Assembly: GCF_007097485.1 (NCBI RefSeq)
Contig: NZ_VKDE01000011.1
Coordinates: 52,759-116,758, forward strand
Direction: 5' to 3'
Source: Carboxylicivirga sp. M1479
GTDB taxonomy: Bacteria; Bacteroidota; Bacteroidia; Bacteroidales; Marinilabiliaceae
DNA: 64,000 nucleotides
The notes beneath the pieces are model-generated. The model ran no database searches, was not told the DNA's origin, and saw nothing but the letters and a program-made list of their open reading frames with translations. The position numbers and the translations under genes are program-made. Positions within the stretch are counted from its first letter, which is position 1. Every line of letters starts with the position of its first letter. Shown here in pieces: positions 18,293 through 26,295 of the stretch.

Positions 18293-19102
18293 TTATGTAA
18301 ATAAAACAAATAGCGCAAATACCATTGGTGCAGCAAATAAAACAGCATCAAAACGATCTAATATACCACCATGACCAGGTAATATGGATCCAGAATCTTT
18401 AATATCAACGTTGCGCTTTAACATTGACTCAACTAAATCCCCTATTGTTCCAAAAGTAGACACTAATATGGCCGCACCTATCCATACGCCTAATGATGCA
18501 ATATCAGTAAGCCTGAAAATAAATACAGCAGCTACTATTGTAAAAAGAACGCCACCAATAAAACCTTCCCATGTTTTTTTGGGCGAAATACGTTCGTATA
18601 ATTTATGCTTTCCAATGCTTACTCCAACGAGATAAGCCCCACTATCGTTACACCAAACAAGTATAAAAAATCCTAAAATTATCGAAGCCTCAAAACTACC
18701 TAAAACAAAGCCTGTTAAGTACAAGAACGACAAAGGCAATGAAATATAAATAGGTACCAATAAGGTTAATGCAATACGTTGAAACGGATGTTCTCCACCT
18801 TTAAATAACTCATAGATAAAAGGTAACCAAACAAGTGGCATCAGAACTACGAACCAACTTCGTTCAATCATGCCCTCCGAATCTAAAAAAACCAATATCT
18901 GAAAAGATAATCCCAGCAGAATGGATGCAAATATATTTAACGATCCATATTTACGTTCCAACAAGCTTCCCAACTCGATCATACCAAGTACAGCAACCAA
19001 TAGGCAAACCAAAAAGAAAGCAATATGATGAAAGAAAATAGACCCGGCTACCGCTGCTACAAAAAGGGTACCCGTTAAAGTGCGCTGTATGAAATTATTC
19101 AT
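18293..19102 (-). CDS. cdsA: Phosphatidate cytidylyltransferase
   Basis: A 269-residue polytopic membrane enzyme that makes CDP-diacylglycerol from phosphatidate and CTP. The family signature runs through the C-terminal half: ISPKKTWEGFIGG, then GTIGDLVESMLKRNVDIKDS and GHGGILDRFDA, containing the conserved metal-binding aspartates. It sits directly upstream of psd on the same strand, giving two steps of phosphatidylethanolamine synthesis together. Upstream of it is the ftsH terminator, so it probably has its own promoter in the 19103-19245 gap, where no clear box was seen. Confidence 0.95.
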   Translation of the reverse strand: MNNFIQRTLTGTLFVAAVAGSIFFHHIAFFLVCLLVAVLGMIELGSLLERKYGSLNIFASILLGLSFQILVFLDSEGMIERSWFVVLMPLVWLPFIYELFKGGEHPFQRIALTLLVPIYISLPLSFLYLTGFVLGSFEASIILGFFILVWCNDSGAYLVGVSIGKHKLYERISPKKTWEGFIGGVLFTIVAAVFIFRLTDIASLGVWIGAAILVSTFGTIGDLVESMLKRNVDIKDSGSILPGHGGILDRFDAVLFAAPMVFALFVLFT

Positions 19103-19245
19103 TGATTATTTTTAGTGCTGCAAAGTTAATATATCCTATCAAAAAAGAAAATTGCACTTTTTTGTATTCTACTCATACTTACACCTACGCACAGTACGTT
19201 TTTTGAAATCTTTTTAGCAATTGGTCATCGATAAAAAGATTGGTA

Positions 19246-19283
19246 CAAAAAAAACGGATCAACTTCTTTCAAAGTTGATCCGT
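19246..19283 (-). terminator. Terminator of rsfS-ftsH
   Basis: On the minus strand ACGGATCAACTTT/AAGTTGATCCGT forms a 12-bp stem followed by eight T, about 50 bp after the ftsH stop. Confidence 0.9.
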
Positions 19284-19334
19284 GTATATCTATAAGGCAC
19301 TTGAACGTATTTGTGCTTTATCTAAAATTTTAAT

Positions 19335-21401
19335 TTACTGTTCAGGGGCATCCGAAGTCGGGCCTTTTTCAGCTGAGGCGTCCTTATCATTTGCCTCATC
19401 TTCTATAGTCACATCTTTTGCTTCTTCAGTTTCAACCTCATCTTCATCGTCCTCTTCAATCACATGCTCCGAAAGTTTTCTCTTTCCAAAAATCTTTTCA
19501 AGATCTTCACTGAAGATAACTTCCTTTTCAAGTAATAGCTCAGCTAATTTGGTATGTTTATCGTGATTCTGAACCAAAATTTCTTTGGCACGCTTGTACT
19601 GCACATCCACAATATCGCCTACTTCAGAATCCATCAATTCAGCTGTTTTTTCACTATATGGCTTACCAAAAGAGTACTCAGACTGGCCTGATGAATCGTA
19701 GTAACTAAGGTTACCCACTTTATCACTCATGCCGTAGTACGAAACCATGGCATAAGCCTGTTTTGTTACTTTTTCAAGATCGTTTAAGGCGCCGGTACTA
19801 ATTTTTCCAAACATAATTTCTTCGGCAGCTCTTCCTCCTAATGTAGAACACATCTCATCTAGAATCTGCTCTGTTGTGGTTAATTGACGCTCTTCGGGCA
19901 AGTACCAAGCTGCACCCAATGCCTTTCCTCGAGGTACGATAGTTACTTTTACTAATGGATGAGCATGCTCCAATAACCAACTAATGGTGGCATGTCCAGC
20001 TTCGTGATAGGCAATCGCCGTTTTCTCACTCTTCGAAATAATCTTATTTTTCTTCTCAAGACCACCTACAATACGATCGACAGCACTTAAAAAGTCTTCT
20101 TTTTCAACAATCTTTTTATCGTTACGAGCAGCTATCAGAGCAGCCTCATTACACACATTGGCAATATCGGCACCCGAGAAACCAGGTGTTTGCTTGGCTA
20201 AAAATTTGCTTTCCACATCGTCGCTTAAACGCAAAGGACGAAGATGCACTTCAAAAATGGCTTTACGCTCTTTCAAGTCTGGTAACTCAACATGTATTTG
20301 CCTATCAAAACGACCAGCACGCATCAAGGCTCTATCTAAAATATCGGCACGGTTGGTAGCAGCCAAAATAATAACACCACTATTGGTTCCAAAACCATCC
20401 ATTTCGGTTAGTAATTGGTTCAATGTGTTCTCGCGCTCATCATTGGCTCCCATATTAGGACTTTTACCACGGGCACGACCAATAGCATCAATCTCATCGA
20501 TAAATACGATACACGGAGATTTCTCTTTTGCTTTCTTAAAAAGATCACGTACACGACTGGCTCCAACTCCAACAAACATTTCAACAAAGTCAGAACCTGA
20601 CATACTGAAAAATGGCACGTTTGCTTCTCCTGCTACAGCTTTAGCTAGCAATGTTTTTCCGGTTCCCGGAGGTCCTACCAAAAGGGCACCTTTTGGAATT
20701 TTACCACCTAACTCGGTATATTTTTCGGGCTTTTTTAGGAACTGAACAATCTCTTCGAGCTCCGTTTTGGCTTCAACTAAGCCAGCCACATCTTTAAAAT
20801 TCACATTGATGGACGATTCTTTGTCGAACATTTTAGCTTTTGACTTGCCCACATTGAAAATATTACCAGCTCCGCCAGCTCCTCCGGCACCTCCACCCAT
20901 TCGGCGAAAAATAAATACCCAGATGGCTACCAATAATAACAATGGCCACATAAATGTGAAGAATTCTCCTAAAAAGTCGGTGCGCGATTCATAATCAACC
21001 GGAATACTTTCTCCCAATTCAACCTCAGCAACTGCTAAAGCCTCATCAAACTTATCAATGGTTGACAAATTAAAAGTAAAGTGAGGTCCAGCGGCTGGTG
21101 GTCCAGAGTTTGTTAAGTTCTCACTAAAAAGATGCTTATACTTATCAAGCATGTCCTCGGCAATGGTTACCTCTGCAACACCTTCGTTACGTATAACGAT
21201 GATCTTGTCAATATCTCCACCAACTAGAATCTCTTTCTTAAAATCGCTGTAAGTAATCTTATGTGGTCCTTGTCCAAAATCCATCCTACTAACCATTAGC
21301 AGTGCGATGGCAATTAAACCATAGGCCCAATAAAGATTGAACTTAGGAAACTTCGATTTTTCCTTGTCGTTTCCTTGTGTATTTGGTTTTCCGTCTGACA
21401 T
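19335..21401 (-). CDS. ftsH: ATP-dependent zinc metalloprotease FtsH
   Basis: A 688-residue membrane-anchored AAA+ protease that degrades misassembled membrane proteins and regulatory substrates. Two N-terminal membrane helices flank a periplasmic domain of ~110 residues. The AAA module has Walker A GPPGTGKT, Walker B IVFIDEIDAIG and the SRH segment (ATNRADILDRALMRAGRFD). The zinc site is HEAGH in AIAYHEAGHATISW, with the distal Asp in LNDLEKVTKQA. The pore residues FVEMFVGVGASRVRD are intact. A ~40-residue very acidic tail (EEDDEDEVETEEA) is an extension seen in Bacteroidota. It follows rsfS by 14 bp. Confidence 0.97.
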   Translation of the reverse strand: MSDGKPNTQGNDKEKSKFPKFNLYWAYGLIAIALLMVSRMDFGQGPHKITYSDFKKEILVGGDIDKIIVIRNEGVAEVTIAEDMLDKYKHLFSENLTNSGPPAAGPHFTFNLSTIDKFDEALAVAEVELGESIPVDYESRTDFLGEFFTFMWPLLLLVAIWVFIFRRMGGGAGGAGGAGNIFNVGKSKAKMFDKESSINVNFKDVAGLVEAKTELEEIVQFLKKPEKYTELGGKIPKGALLVGPPGTGKTLLAKAVAGEANVPFFSMSGSDFVEMFVGVGASRVRDLFKKAKEKSPCIVFIDEIDAIGRARGKSPNMGANDERENTLNQLLTEMDGFGTNSGVIILAATNRADILDRALMRAGRFDRQIHVELPDLKERKAIFEVHLRPLRLSDDVESKFLAKQTPGFSGADIANVCNEAALIAARNDKKIVEKEDFLSAVDRIVGGLEKKNKIISKSEKTAIAYHEAGHATISWLLEHAHPLVKVTIVPRGKALGAAWYLPEERQLTTTEQILDEMCSTLGGRAAEEIMFGKISTGALNDLEKVTKQAYAMVSYYGMSDKVGNLSYYDSSGQSEYSFGKPYSEKTAELMDSEVGDIVDVQYKRAKEILVQNHDKHTKLAELLLEKEVIFSEDLEKIFGKRKLSEHVIEEDDEDEVETEEAKDVTIEDEANDKDASAEKGPTSDAPEQ

Positions 21402-21415
21402 TTTTTACGTTCTAG

Positions 21416-21787
21416 TTAAAATAGGTTTTCTATATTGGTTCGCACAGCATCAGCCCAAAGTCCTTCAAGGTTATAAAAATCACGCTGATCTTTATGAAAG
21501 ACATGTACTACAACATCAAAATAATCCAATAAAATCCAAAGTGCATTTTCACGTCCCTCAACATGTATTGGTCTATCGTTCAGTTGTTGACGCACATAAT
21601 CGCTTACTCCTTCGGCTATTGCATCAACCTGCGTGGTACTATCGCCTTCGCAGATAATAAAATACTGACAAATTGTGTTATCCAATTTAGACAGATCCAA
21701 GATAGCAATATTTGTGCCCTTCTTTTCCTGAATCCCTTCAACAATGGTATCCGCTAATTGTTTAGCAGATTCATTCACTTTATTCAT
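21416..21787 (-). CDS. rsfS: Ribosomal silencing factor RsfS
   Basis: A 123-residue protein that binds uL14 and blocks joining of the ribosomal subunits during starvation. The conserved fold is visible: AIDLSKLDN-type segment (IAILDLSKLDNTICQYFIIC) and the later ALWILLDYFDVVVHVFHKDQRDFYNLEGLW. I chose the internal ATG at 21787 (MNKVNESAKQLADTIVEG) because family members start here; the 24-residue upstream extension to 21859 resembles non-coding sequence. The rsfS-ftsH order is common in Bacteroidota. Confidence 0.93.
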   Translation of the reverse strand: MNKVNESAKQLADTIVEGIQEKKGTNIAILDLSKLDNTICQYFIICEGDSTTQVDAIAEGVSDYVRQQLNDRPIHVEGRENALWILLDYFDVVVHVFHKDQRDFYNLEGLWADAVRTNIENLF

Positions 21788-21993
21788 TGGCAATATAATC
21801 TTAGCTTTTGCTATAATAGCAAGTTCAAATATAGAGTTTACATACGCTATAGAAGACACGCATGTAGTTTATAAGTTAACAACAGATGTCTACTTTTGCT
21901 CAAAGATACTACTTTTAAAAATTTATAAACTTATTTTTGCCAAATAGCTAAGCAGGTTAAAAGCCTGTCAGTTTTTCACAACAATCTGCAATA

Positions 21994-22737
21994 ATGACAC
22001 ATTCAGCACCAGAGTTTATTGTTTACCCTCAACTTGAGTCCAGTAATTTAGAAATGAAACGCTTGGCATCAAAACAGCAACTGGCCGAATACAGTCTCGT
22101 TATTACACCCAATCAAACTGCGGGTCATGGTCAGGCAGGTAACTCATGGGAAAGTGAAAAGGATAAGAACCTTACATTTAGCATATTATTGCGCCCTGGT
22201 TTTTTAGCTCCACACCTGCAGTTTTGCATTTCTAAGGTGGTATCCTTAGCCATTATAGATACCTTAAAAACACTAGGTATTGAATCTAGCATTAAATGGC
22301 CCAACGATATTTACATTGAAGATTCAAAAGTAGCGGGCATATTAATTGAAAATTCAATTTTTGGACATCGGCTGGAATACTCCATAGTGGGTATTGGCTT
22401 AAATGTGAATCAAGAACAGTTTGTATCGGATGCTCCTAATCCCATATCGCTTATTCAGCATACCAAATTAAATCATCGACTTGATGATGTATTGGAAAGT
22501 CTGGTTGATCAGCTAGAGCATCGTTACCACCAGTTAGAAACAGACAGAACAGCCCTAATTGATACCGAGTACATGAATGCCTTGTATAGGAAAGATGGCA
22601 CTCACTTATTTAGGGATGAACATGGCGAATTTGAAGCGTCGATTGATACTGTAAATGAAATGGGCTTACTGACTTTAGTTGATACTGTAGGAACTAAGAG
22701 AGAATATGCTTTTAAAGAGGTTGGTTTTGTGTTGTAA
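21994..22737 (+). CDS. birA: Biotin--[acetyl-CoA-carboxylase] ligase, single-domain type
   Basis: A 247-residue enzyme that attaches biotin to the carrier lysine of biotin-dependent carboxylases. The catalytic domain has the adenylate-binding loop TAGHGQAGNSWES (the usual GRGQRGN appears here as GHGQAGN), then IKWPNDIYIEDSKVAGILIE and the GIGLNVNQ motif. There is no N-terminal helix-turn-helix, so it should not act as a transcriptional repressor. It is divergent from rsfS. The His/Ala changes in the loop are worth noting but unlikely to abolish activity. Confidence 0.92.
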   Translation: MTHSAPEFIVYPQLESSNLEMKRLASKQQLAEYSLVITPNQTAGHGQAGNSWESEKDKNLTFSILLRPGFLAPHLQFCISKVVSLAIIDTLKTLGIESSIKWPNDIYIEDSKVAGILIENSIFGHRLEYSIVGIGLNVNQEQFVSDAPNPISLIQHTKLNHRLDDVLESLVDQLEHRYHQLETDRTALIDTEYMNALYRKDGTHLFRDEHGEFEASIDTVNEMGLLTLVDTVGTKREYAFKEVGFVL

Positions 22738-22740
22738 TTG

Positions 22741-22850
22741 AGGTTGAAGTGCTAAGTGCGGAGTTCGTAGTCCGTAGTTAGAAGTGCCAAGTCAAGAGTT
22801 TAAAAGATAGTGTTTAGAGGTGAGATATGAGAAGTGAGTATTGAGAAAAT
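22741..22850. repeat. Purine-rich degenerate repeat spacer
   Basis: The 234-bp gap between birA and the SRPBCC gene contains a purine-rich run of loosely repeated words (AAGTGCTAAGTGC, AGTTCGTAGTCCGTAGTTAG, AAGTGCCAAGTCAAGAGTT). It has no reading frame and no evident promoter. The composition differs strongly from neighbouring coding DNA. Confidence 0.5.
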
Positions 22851-22971
22851 AGTTTGAAATTTACCACTTACAGTGCAAGGCAGCGTTTTAACAGTTCGGC
22901 AATTCGACAAATTACCAAACGATTATTAGCATAAAGCCATCAAAACAAAACGAGTAACTAATAGCGTACTT

Positions 22972-23376
22972 CTAATACTTATGATTCGCTATAGCCTCGG
23001 AAAGCACCTCTAAAAACTTTTTAACGGGCTTGCTAGCCATCATTTTAATCATCGGATTCATTTCGGCCTTAATGGTCAATTTAACGGCTGTTTCGTCGGC
23101 TTGTAGCTCTTTTAACTGAATCCATAAGAAGAAATTAAAAGGTGTTTTTCCCTCGGCCGTAAATTTGATGACTTTAGGTGTTTCTTTTTCAACAATGCGC
23201 AAACCTACTTCGCCAACCGGATCGATGGAAAAACGGCAGCTATCGCCAAATGATTGCCAGTTGTTGATTTTATCTTTGGGTATTACTTCGCCAAAATGGT
23301 CAAAGTCTGCCAAGAAATTAAACATCGTTTCTGCCGAGTAAGCGGCTTTCTTTATATTGCTTTCAAAAGTTGTCAT
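22972..23376 (-). CDS. SRPBCC (START/Bet v 1-like) family protein
   Basis: A 134-residue small cytoplasmic protein with the helix-grip fold of SRPBCC proteins: an N-terminal FESNIKKAAYSAETMFNFLADF segment, central strands ending in GLRIVEKETPKVIKFTAEG, and a long C-terminal helix (KPVKKFLEVLSEAIANHK). Such proteins bind hydrophobic ligands or lipids. No ligand can be inferred from this sequence. The gene stands alone, bordered on both sides by degenerate low-complexity spacers. Confidence 0.8.
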   Translation of the reverse strand: MTTFESNIKKAAYSAETMFNFLADFDHFGEVIPKDKINNWQSFGDSCRFSIDPVGEVGLRIVEKETPKVIKFTAEGKTPFNFFLWIQLKELQADETAVKLTIKAEMNPMIKMMASKPVKKFLEVLSEAIANHKY

Positions 23377-23379
23377 ACT

Positions 23380-23430
23380 GATAGATTGTTAGACTGGTAG
23401 ACAGTTAGATTATTAGATAACTAGACTATG
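23380..23430. repeat. TTAGA-type pseudo-tandem repeat
   Basis: The spacer upstream of the SRPBCC gene is built of degenerate TTAGAC/TTAGAT words (AGATTGTTAGACTGGTAGAC, AGTTAGATTATTAGATAACT). It is probably a decaying simple-sequence array; no function is visible. Confidence 0.5.
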
Positions 23431-23569
23431 CATAATAGGCTTGCATCTTGATTTACTGCTTTACTAAGCTGCAATCCTTATTCGAACAAAAAGAGCAAGT
23501 CTAAAAAGTTAAGACCTGCTCGTAATTAATATTTTAAGCCCTTAGCTAAACACTAACAGCTATTCGTTT

Positions 23570-24202
23570 TTACTTATTCCAGCTAGCTGGATCTTTACGC
23601 CACTCTTGAAGCGTAGCAACATCTTCGGCTGATACATAACCCGATGCACTTGCAAAAGGAATCATTTCCTCATAAGAACTCAAAGTAGTTAATTCAACAC
23701 AAGCTTTTTCAAATGCTTCCGCCGCAACAGGAAATCCATAAGTAAAGATGGCTAACATGCCTAATACTTCAGCACCCGATTCACGAATTGCTTCAACAGC
23801 TTTTAAGCTACTACCGCCGGTTGAAATTAAATCTTCGATCACAACAACTTTCTGACCAGGTTTTAAGTCTCCCTCAATCAAGTTGGTTAATCCGTGTCCT
23901 TTTGCTGCCGATCGCACATAAATAAATGGCTTATTAATCGAATCAGCTACCAAAGCACCCTGCGCAATTGCACCGGTTGCAACACCAGCAACTACATCCA
24001 CATCAGGATAATTTTCTAATACTAATCGAGCAAACTCTAACTTAATAAAGTCGCGCACTTCGGGGTACGAAAGCGTTTTACGATTATCACAATAGATTGG
24101 TGAGTTCCACCCTGACGCCCATGTAAACGGGTTTGCAGGTTGTAATTTTATTGCCTTAATTTGCAACAACTGTTTGGCTACAATTTCCGCTAATTTTTCC
24201 AT
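23570..24202 (-). CDS. pyrE: Orotate phosphoribosyltransferase
   Basis: A 210-residue pyrimidine-synthesis enzyme that converts orotate and PRPP to orotidine 5'-phosphate. The PRPP-binding loop is VVVIEDLISTGGSSLKAVE, the catalytic flexible loop is YVRSAAKGHGLTNLIEG, and the N-terminal FTWASGWNSPIYCDNRKTL binds orotate. I chose the ATG at 24202 (MEKLAEIVAKQLLQ); a 24-residue extension to 24274 lies inside the divergent Nudix gene and is rejected. Only 7 bp separate it from the divergent Nudix start, so its promoter must lie within that gene. Confidence 0.95.
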   Translation of the reverse strand: MEKLAEIVAKQLLQIKAIKLQPANPFTWASGWNSPIYCDNRKTLSYPEVRDFIKLEFARLVLENYPDVDVVAGVATGAIAQGALVADSINKPFIYVRSAAKGHGLTNLIEGDLKPGQKVVVIEDLISTGGSSLKAVEAIRESGAEVLGMLAIFTYGFPVAAEAFEKACVELTTLSSYEEMIPFASASGYVSAEDVATLQEWRKDPASWNK

Positions 24203-24206
24203 ACCG

Positions 24207-24214
24207 CAAATGTA
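24207..24214 (-). promoter_or_regulatory. TACATTTG -7-like box at the pyrE start
   Basis: On the minus strand TACATTTG matches TAnnTTTG, ending only 4 nt before the pyrE ATG and overlapping the Nudix ATG on the other strand. No TTG lies at the proper -33 distance, so the call is weak. If used, the pyrE transcript would be essentially leaderless. Confidence 0.3.
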
Positions 24215-24833
24215 TAAAGTTTTTTTCAAGGATAGAATTCTTTTTTTGACAGATACACTTGAGCAGGACCTCACACCAAACTTTAATGCTCTTCATAAGT
24301 ATTCGTCGCACCACGAATTACAACAATTCATACAGACTTTTGAAAGTAATTCAAATTTAGCGACTGCTTACCTCTACGGACGTAAAGAAGATTTTTTATT
24401 ACAAGCTTTAAAAAAGTGTTACCAATTTATAACGGCAGCTGGCGGATTGGTTGTTAATCCACATAACGAGGTATTAATCATTCATCGACTGGGTGTATTT
24501 GACCTTCCAAAAGGAAAAACTGAAAAAGATGAGACATTTCGCCACACGGCTTTGCGCGAGGTGGAAGAGGAATGTGGACTTGATAACCTGATGATTCGTC
24601 ATCCATTACTATCAACATTTCATACTTACGAGCAAAACAACATCCATTATCTGAAAGAAACAGCTTGGTTTTTTATGGATTATTTTGGTTTTGATCAACC
24701 AAAACCACAGCTTGAAGAAAATATTACAGCAGCCAGGTGGATGAAAAAAGAAGACCTAAGCGATGTTTTGAACAATACCTATCCATCTATTTTGGAGGTA
24801 TTTAAAAAAGCGGACCTTTTGAATGAAGAATAG
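24210..24833 (+). CDS. Nudix hydrolase
   Basis: A 207-residue protein whose C-terminal half is a Nudix domain. The Nudix box is complete: G in PKGKTEKDETF, then RHTALREVEEECGL, matching GX5EX7REUXEEXGU. The N-terminal ~75 residues (MYKVFFKDRILFLTD ...) form a Bacteroidota-specific extension. I chose the ATG at 24210 because it begins the conserved MYKVFFKDRILF; an earlier frame start at 24174 lies within pyrE. It hydrolyses a nucleoside diphosphate linked to some moiety, but the substrate is not predictable. It is divergent from pyrE with a 7-bp gap. Confidence 0.85.
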   Translation: MYKVFFKDRILFLTDTLEQDLTPNFNALHKYSSHHELQQFIQTFESNSNLATAYLYGRKEDFLLQALKKCYQFITAAGGLVVNPHNEVLIIHRLGVFDLPKGKTEKDETFRHTALREVEEECGLDNLMIRHPLLSTFHTYEQNNIHYLKETAWFFMDYFGFDQPKPQLEENITAARWMKKEDLSDVLNNTYPSILEVFKKADLLNEE

Positions 24834-24929
24834 TCACATTGTTAATATCTTGTTAGTTACTATCATATCCTAAATATTTACATCGTCTTATCAATATCCT
24901 AAATTCGTACAACATTAAACACCCAAATA

Positions 24930-25598
24930 ATGTCGATACTGGATTTTGATTTACCTGAGCACAAGTTGCAGAACCGTGTTGATGACCTTAGCAAAGAGTT
25001 ATCGCGCGTAAGAGCAACAACAAAAAAGCAATCTCTAATGGTCAGTAACCTCAGGTTATGGCTTTATCTTACACTCGCTTTTTTTATTACCCTTTTAACA
25101 TTCTTAGCCATGCAAGGATTCATTAGTAATCCTAAGCATGTGGCAAGCGAAAACATACTAACAGTTGTAGATACAGTATACATCGAAAAGAGCATTAACA
25201 AAGATTCATTACGAGCTATACAGTATAATACCCATAAAGGAGCCATTCGAAAAACCGATTATGATGGCATTTTATTTGCCATTCAAATTGGGGCATACAA
25301 AGATCTTGACCTTCATCAATATGAAGATAACATGCTTGGTTTGAAGCAAGACACCTACGATAGCATTAATCAGTTTACTCTTGGTGAATTTATTGACTAT
25401 GAGGAAGCACTTAACTTTTTAGATATAATTCAACGAATGGGTTTCAAGAACGCCCACATGATGTCGTTTAAAAATGGATACCGTTTACGTTTAGAAAATG
25501 CACTGGCTCAGCGACAGCAAATAATTGCTACAAACAAGGAAGCCGATAGAGGTTTTATCGAAGCCAACGATGAGCGCTTTGAACTGCTCGCAAAATAA
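24930..25598 (+). CDS. Single-pass membrane protein with SPOR-like domain
   Basis: A 222-residue protein with an N-terminal coiled coil (HKLQNRVDDLSKELSRVRA, residues ~11-35), one membrane helix (residues ~45-66, WLYLTLAFFITLLTFLAMQG) and an extracytoplasmic C-terminal domain. That domain resembles a SPOR module (LFAIQIGAYKDLDLHQYED ... EALNFLDIIQRMGFKNAHMM), which in other proteins binds denuded septal peptidoglycan. The gene stands alone, convergent with the act operon. The SPOR assignment is from pattern only; a role in cell division or wall remodelling is inference. Confidence 0.6.
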   Translation: MSILDFDLPEHKLQNRVDDLSKELSRVRATTKKQSLMVSNLRLWLYLTLAFFITLLTFLAMQGFISNPKHVASENILTVVDTVYIEKSINKDSLRAIQYNTHKGAIRKTDYDGILFAIQIGAYKDLDLHQYEDNMLGLKQDTYDSINQFTLGEFIDYEEALNFLDIIQRMGFKNAHMMSFKNGYRLRLENALAQRQQIIATNKEADRGFIEANDERFELLAK

Positions 25599-25631
25599 AA
25601 TGCCCAACTAACAAATGGTCAGCTGGGCATT
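25599..25631. terminator. Shared terminator of the SPOR-like gene and act operon
   Basis: An AATGCCCA/TGGGCATT hairpin lies directly after the plus-strand stop. On the minus strand it is followed by TTATTTTG, so it fits best as terminator of the act operon, 19 bp downstream of actE. Confidence 0.7.
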
Positions 25632-25649
25632 CAAATATCATATTAAATT

Positions 25650-26291
25650 TTAAACAGGCTCTTCAACTTTTTCAGCTTCAACTTCAGTAGCCTTAGCCGC
25701 TTCTTCCTCTTTCGCTAAGTCAGCTTTTACATGTAATTCCTCTCGTATATACGAAACGATTTTCCAACGTTCATCAGGCAATATTTGTGCTCCATGAGCG
25801 CCCATCACACCGTAACCAACCGTTATTACTTGAAAGATTTCTCCATCTGGATTGGTTCGTATTTTTTCTGAATTTAAGTCTGCAGGCAAGTACAGGTACT
25901 TTTGCGAAGTGTATAAATGTCCTTTGCCGTCTCCCATGTCGCCATGGCAATGCATACAATAAATATCATATAAACGCTTCCCCTCTTCCATTACTGTTTC
26001 ATTGTTGGCATAAGGATTTTCCAACTCCTGCCCTGCCCATACGCGATTTACATCGGTCTTTTCAAAATCATACGGAATCATCTCACGAGGCACAGTCCCT
26101 TCAACAGGCAACTGATTGGTTCTTCCATTTTCCCAATTTAGATTACTGGTATATGTCTCATAAGCCTGTGATTGCTCCATGTCAGGGAAATAACTATACC
26201 CAGGTTTATTACGGTTTTTATCACAACTAGTAACAGCTACTAAAATAGCTACCCCCAATCCAATTGTTTTAAGTGTTTGCAAGTACTTCAT
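25650..26291 (-). CDS. actE: Alternative complex III monohaem cytochrome c subunit ActE
   Basis: A 213-residue lipoprotein subunit of the menaquinol:cytochrome c oxidoreductase. The lipobox is VTSC (Cys23). The single haem c motif is CMHCH (Cys112-His116), with a Met ligand probably in GYGVMGAHG. A charged Glu/Ala/Lys tail ends the protein. It receives electrons from ActA and passes them toward a soluble cytochrome or the oxidase. I chose the ATG at 26291, 4 nt after the actF stop, since it opens a proper lipoprotein signal. It is the last gene of the operon, after actF instead of before it. Confidence 0.88.
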   Translation of the reverse strand: MKYLQTLKTIGLGVAILVAVTSCDKNRNKPGYSYFPDMEQSQAYETYTSNLNWENGRTNQLPVEGTVPREMIPYDFEKTDVNRVWAGQELENPYANNETVMEEGKRLYDIYCMHCHGDMGDGKGHLYTSQKYLYLPADLNSEKIRTNPDGEIFQVITVGYGVMGAHGAQILPDERWKIVSYIREELHVKADLAKEEEAAKATEVEAEKVEEPV

Positions 26292-26295
26292 ATTG

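Noticed and set aside
20158..20745. 195-codon plus-strand frame opposite ftsH
   Set aside because: It lies wholly antisense to the conserved AAA domain of ftsH; low-complexity Ser/Pro composition and no family resemblance mark it as a shadow frame.
22741..22850. Possible small RNA in the purine-rich spacer after birA
   Set aside because: No promoter box, hairpin or terminator was seen; the pattern fits decayed simple repeats.
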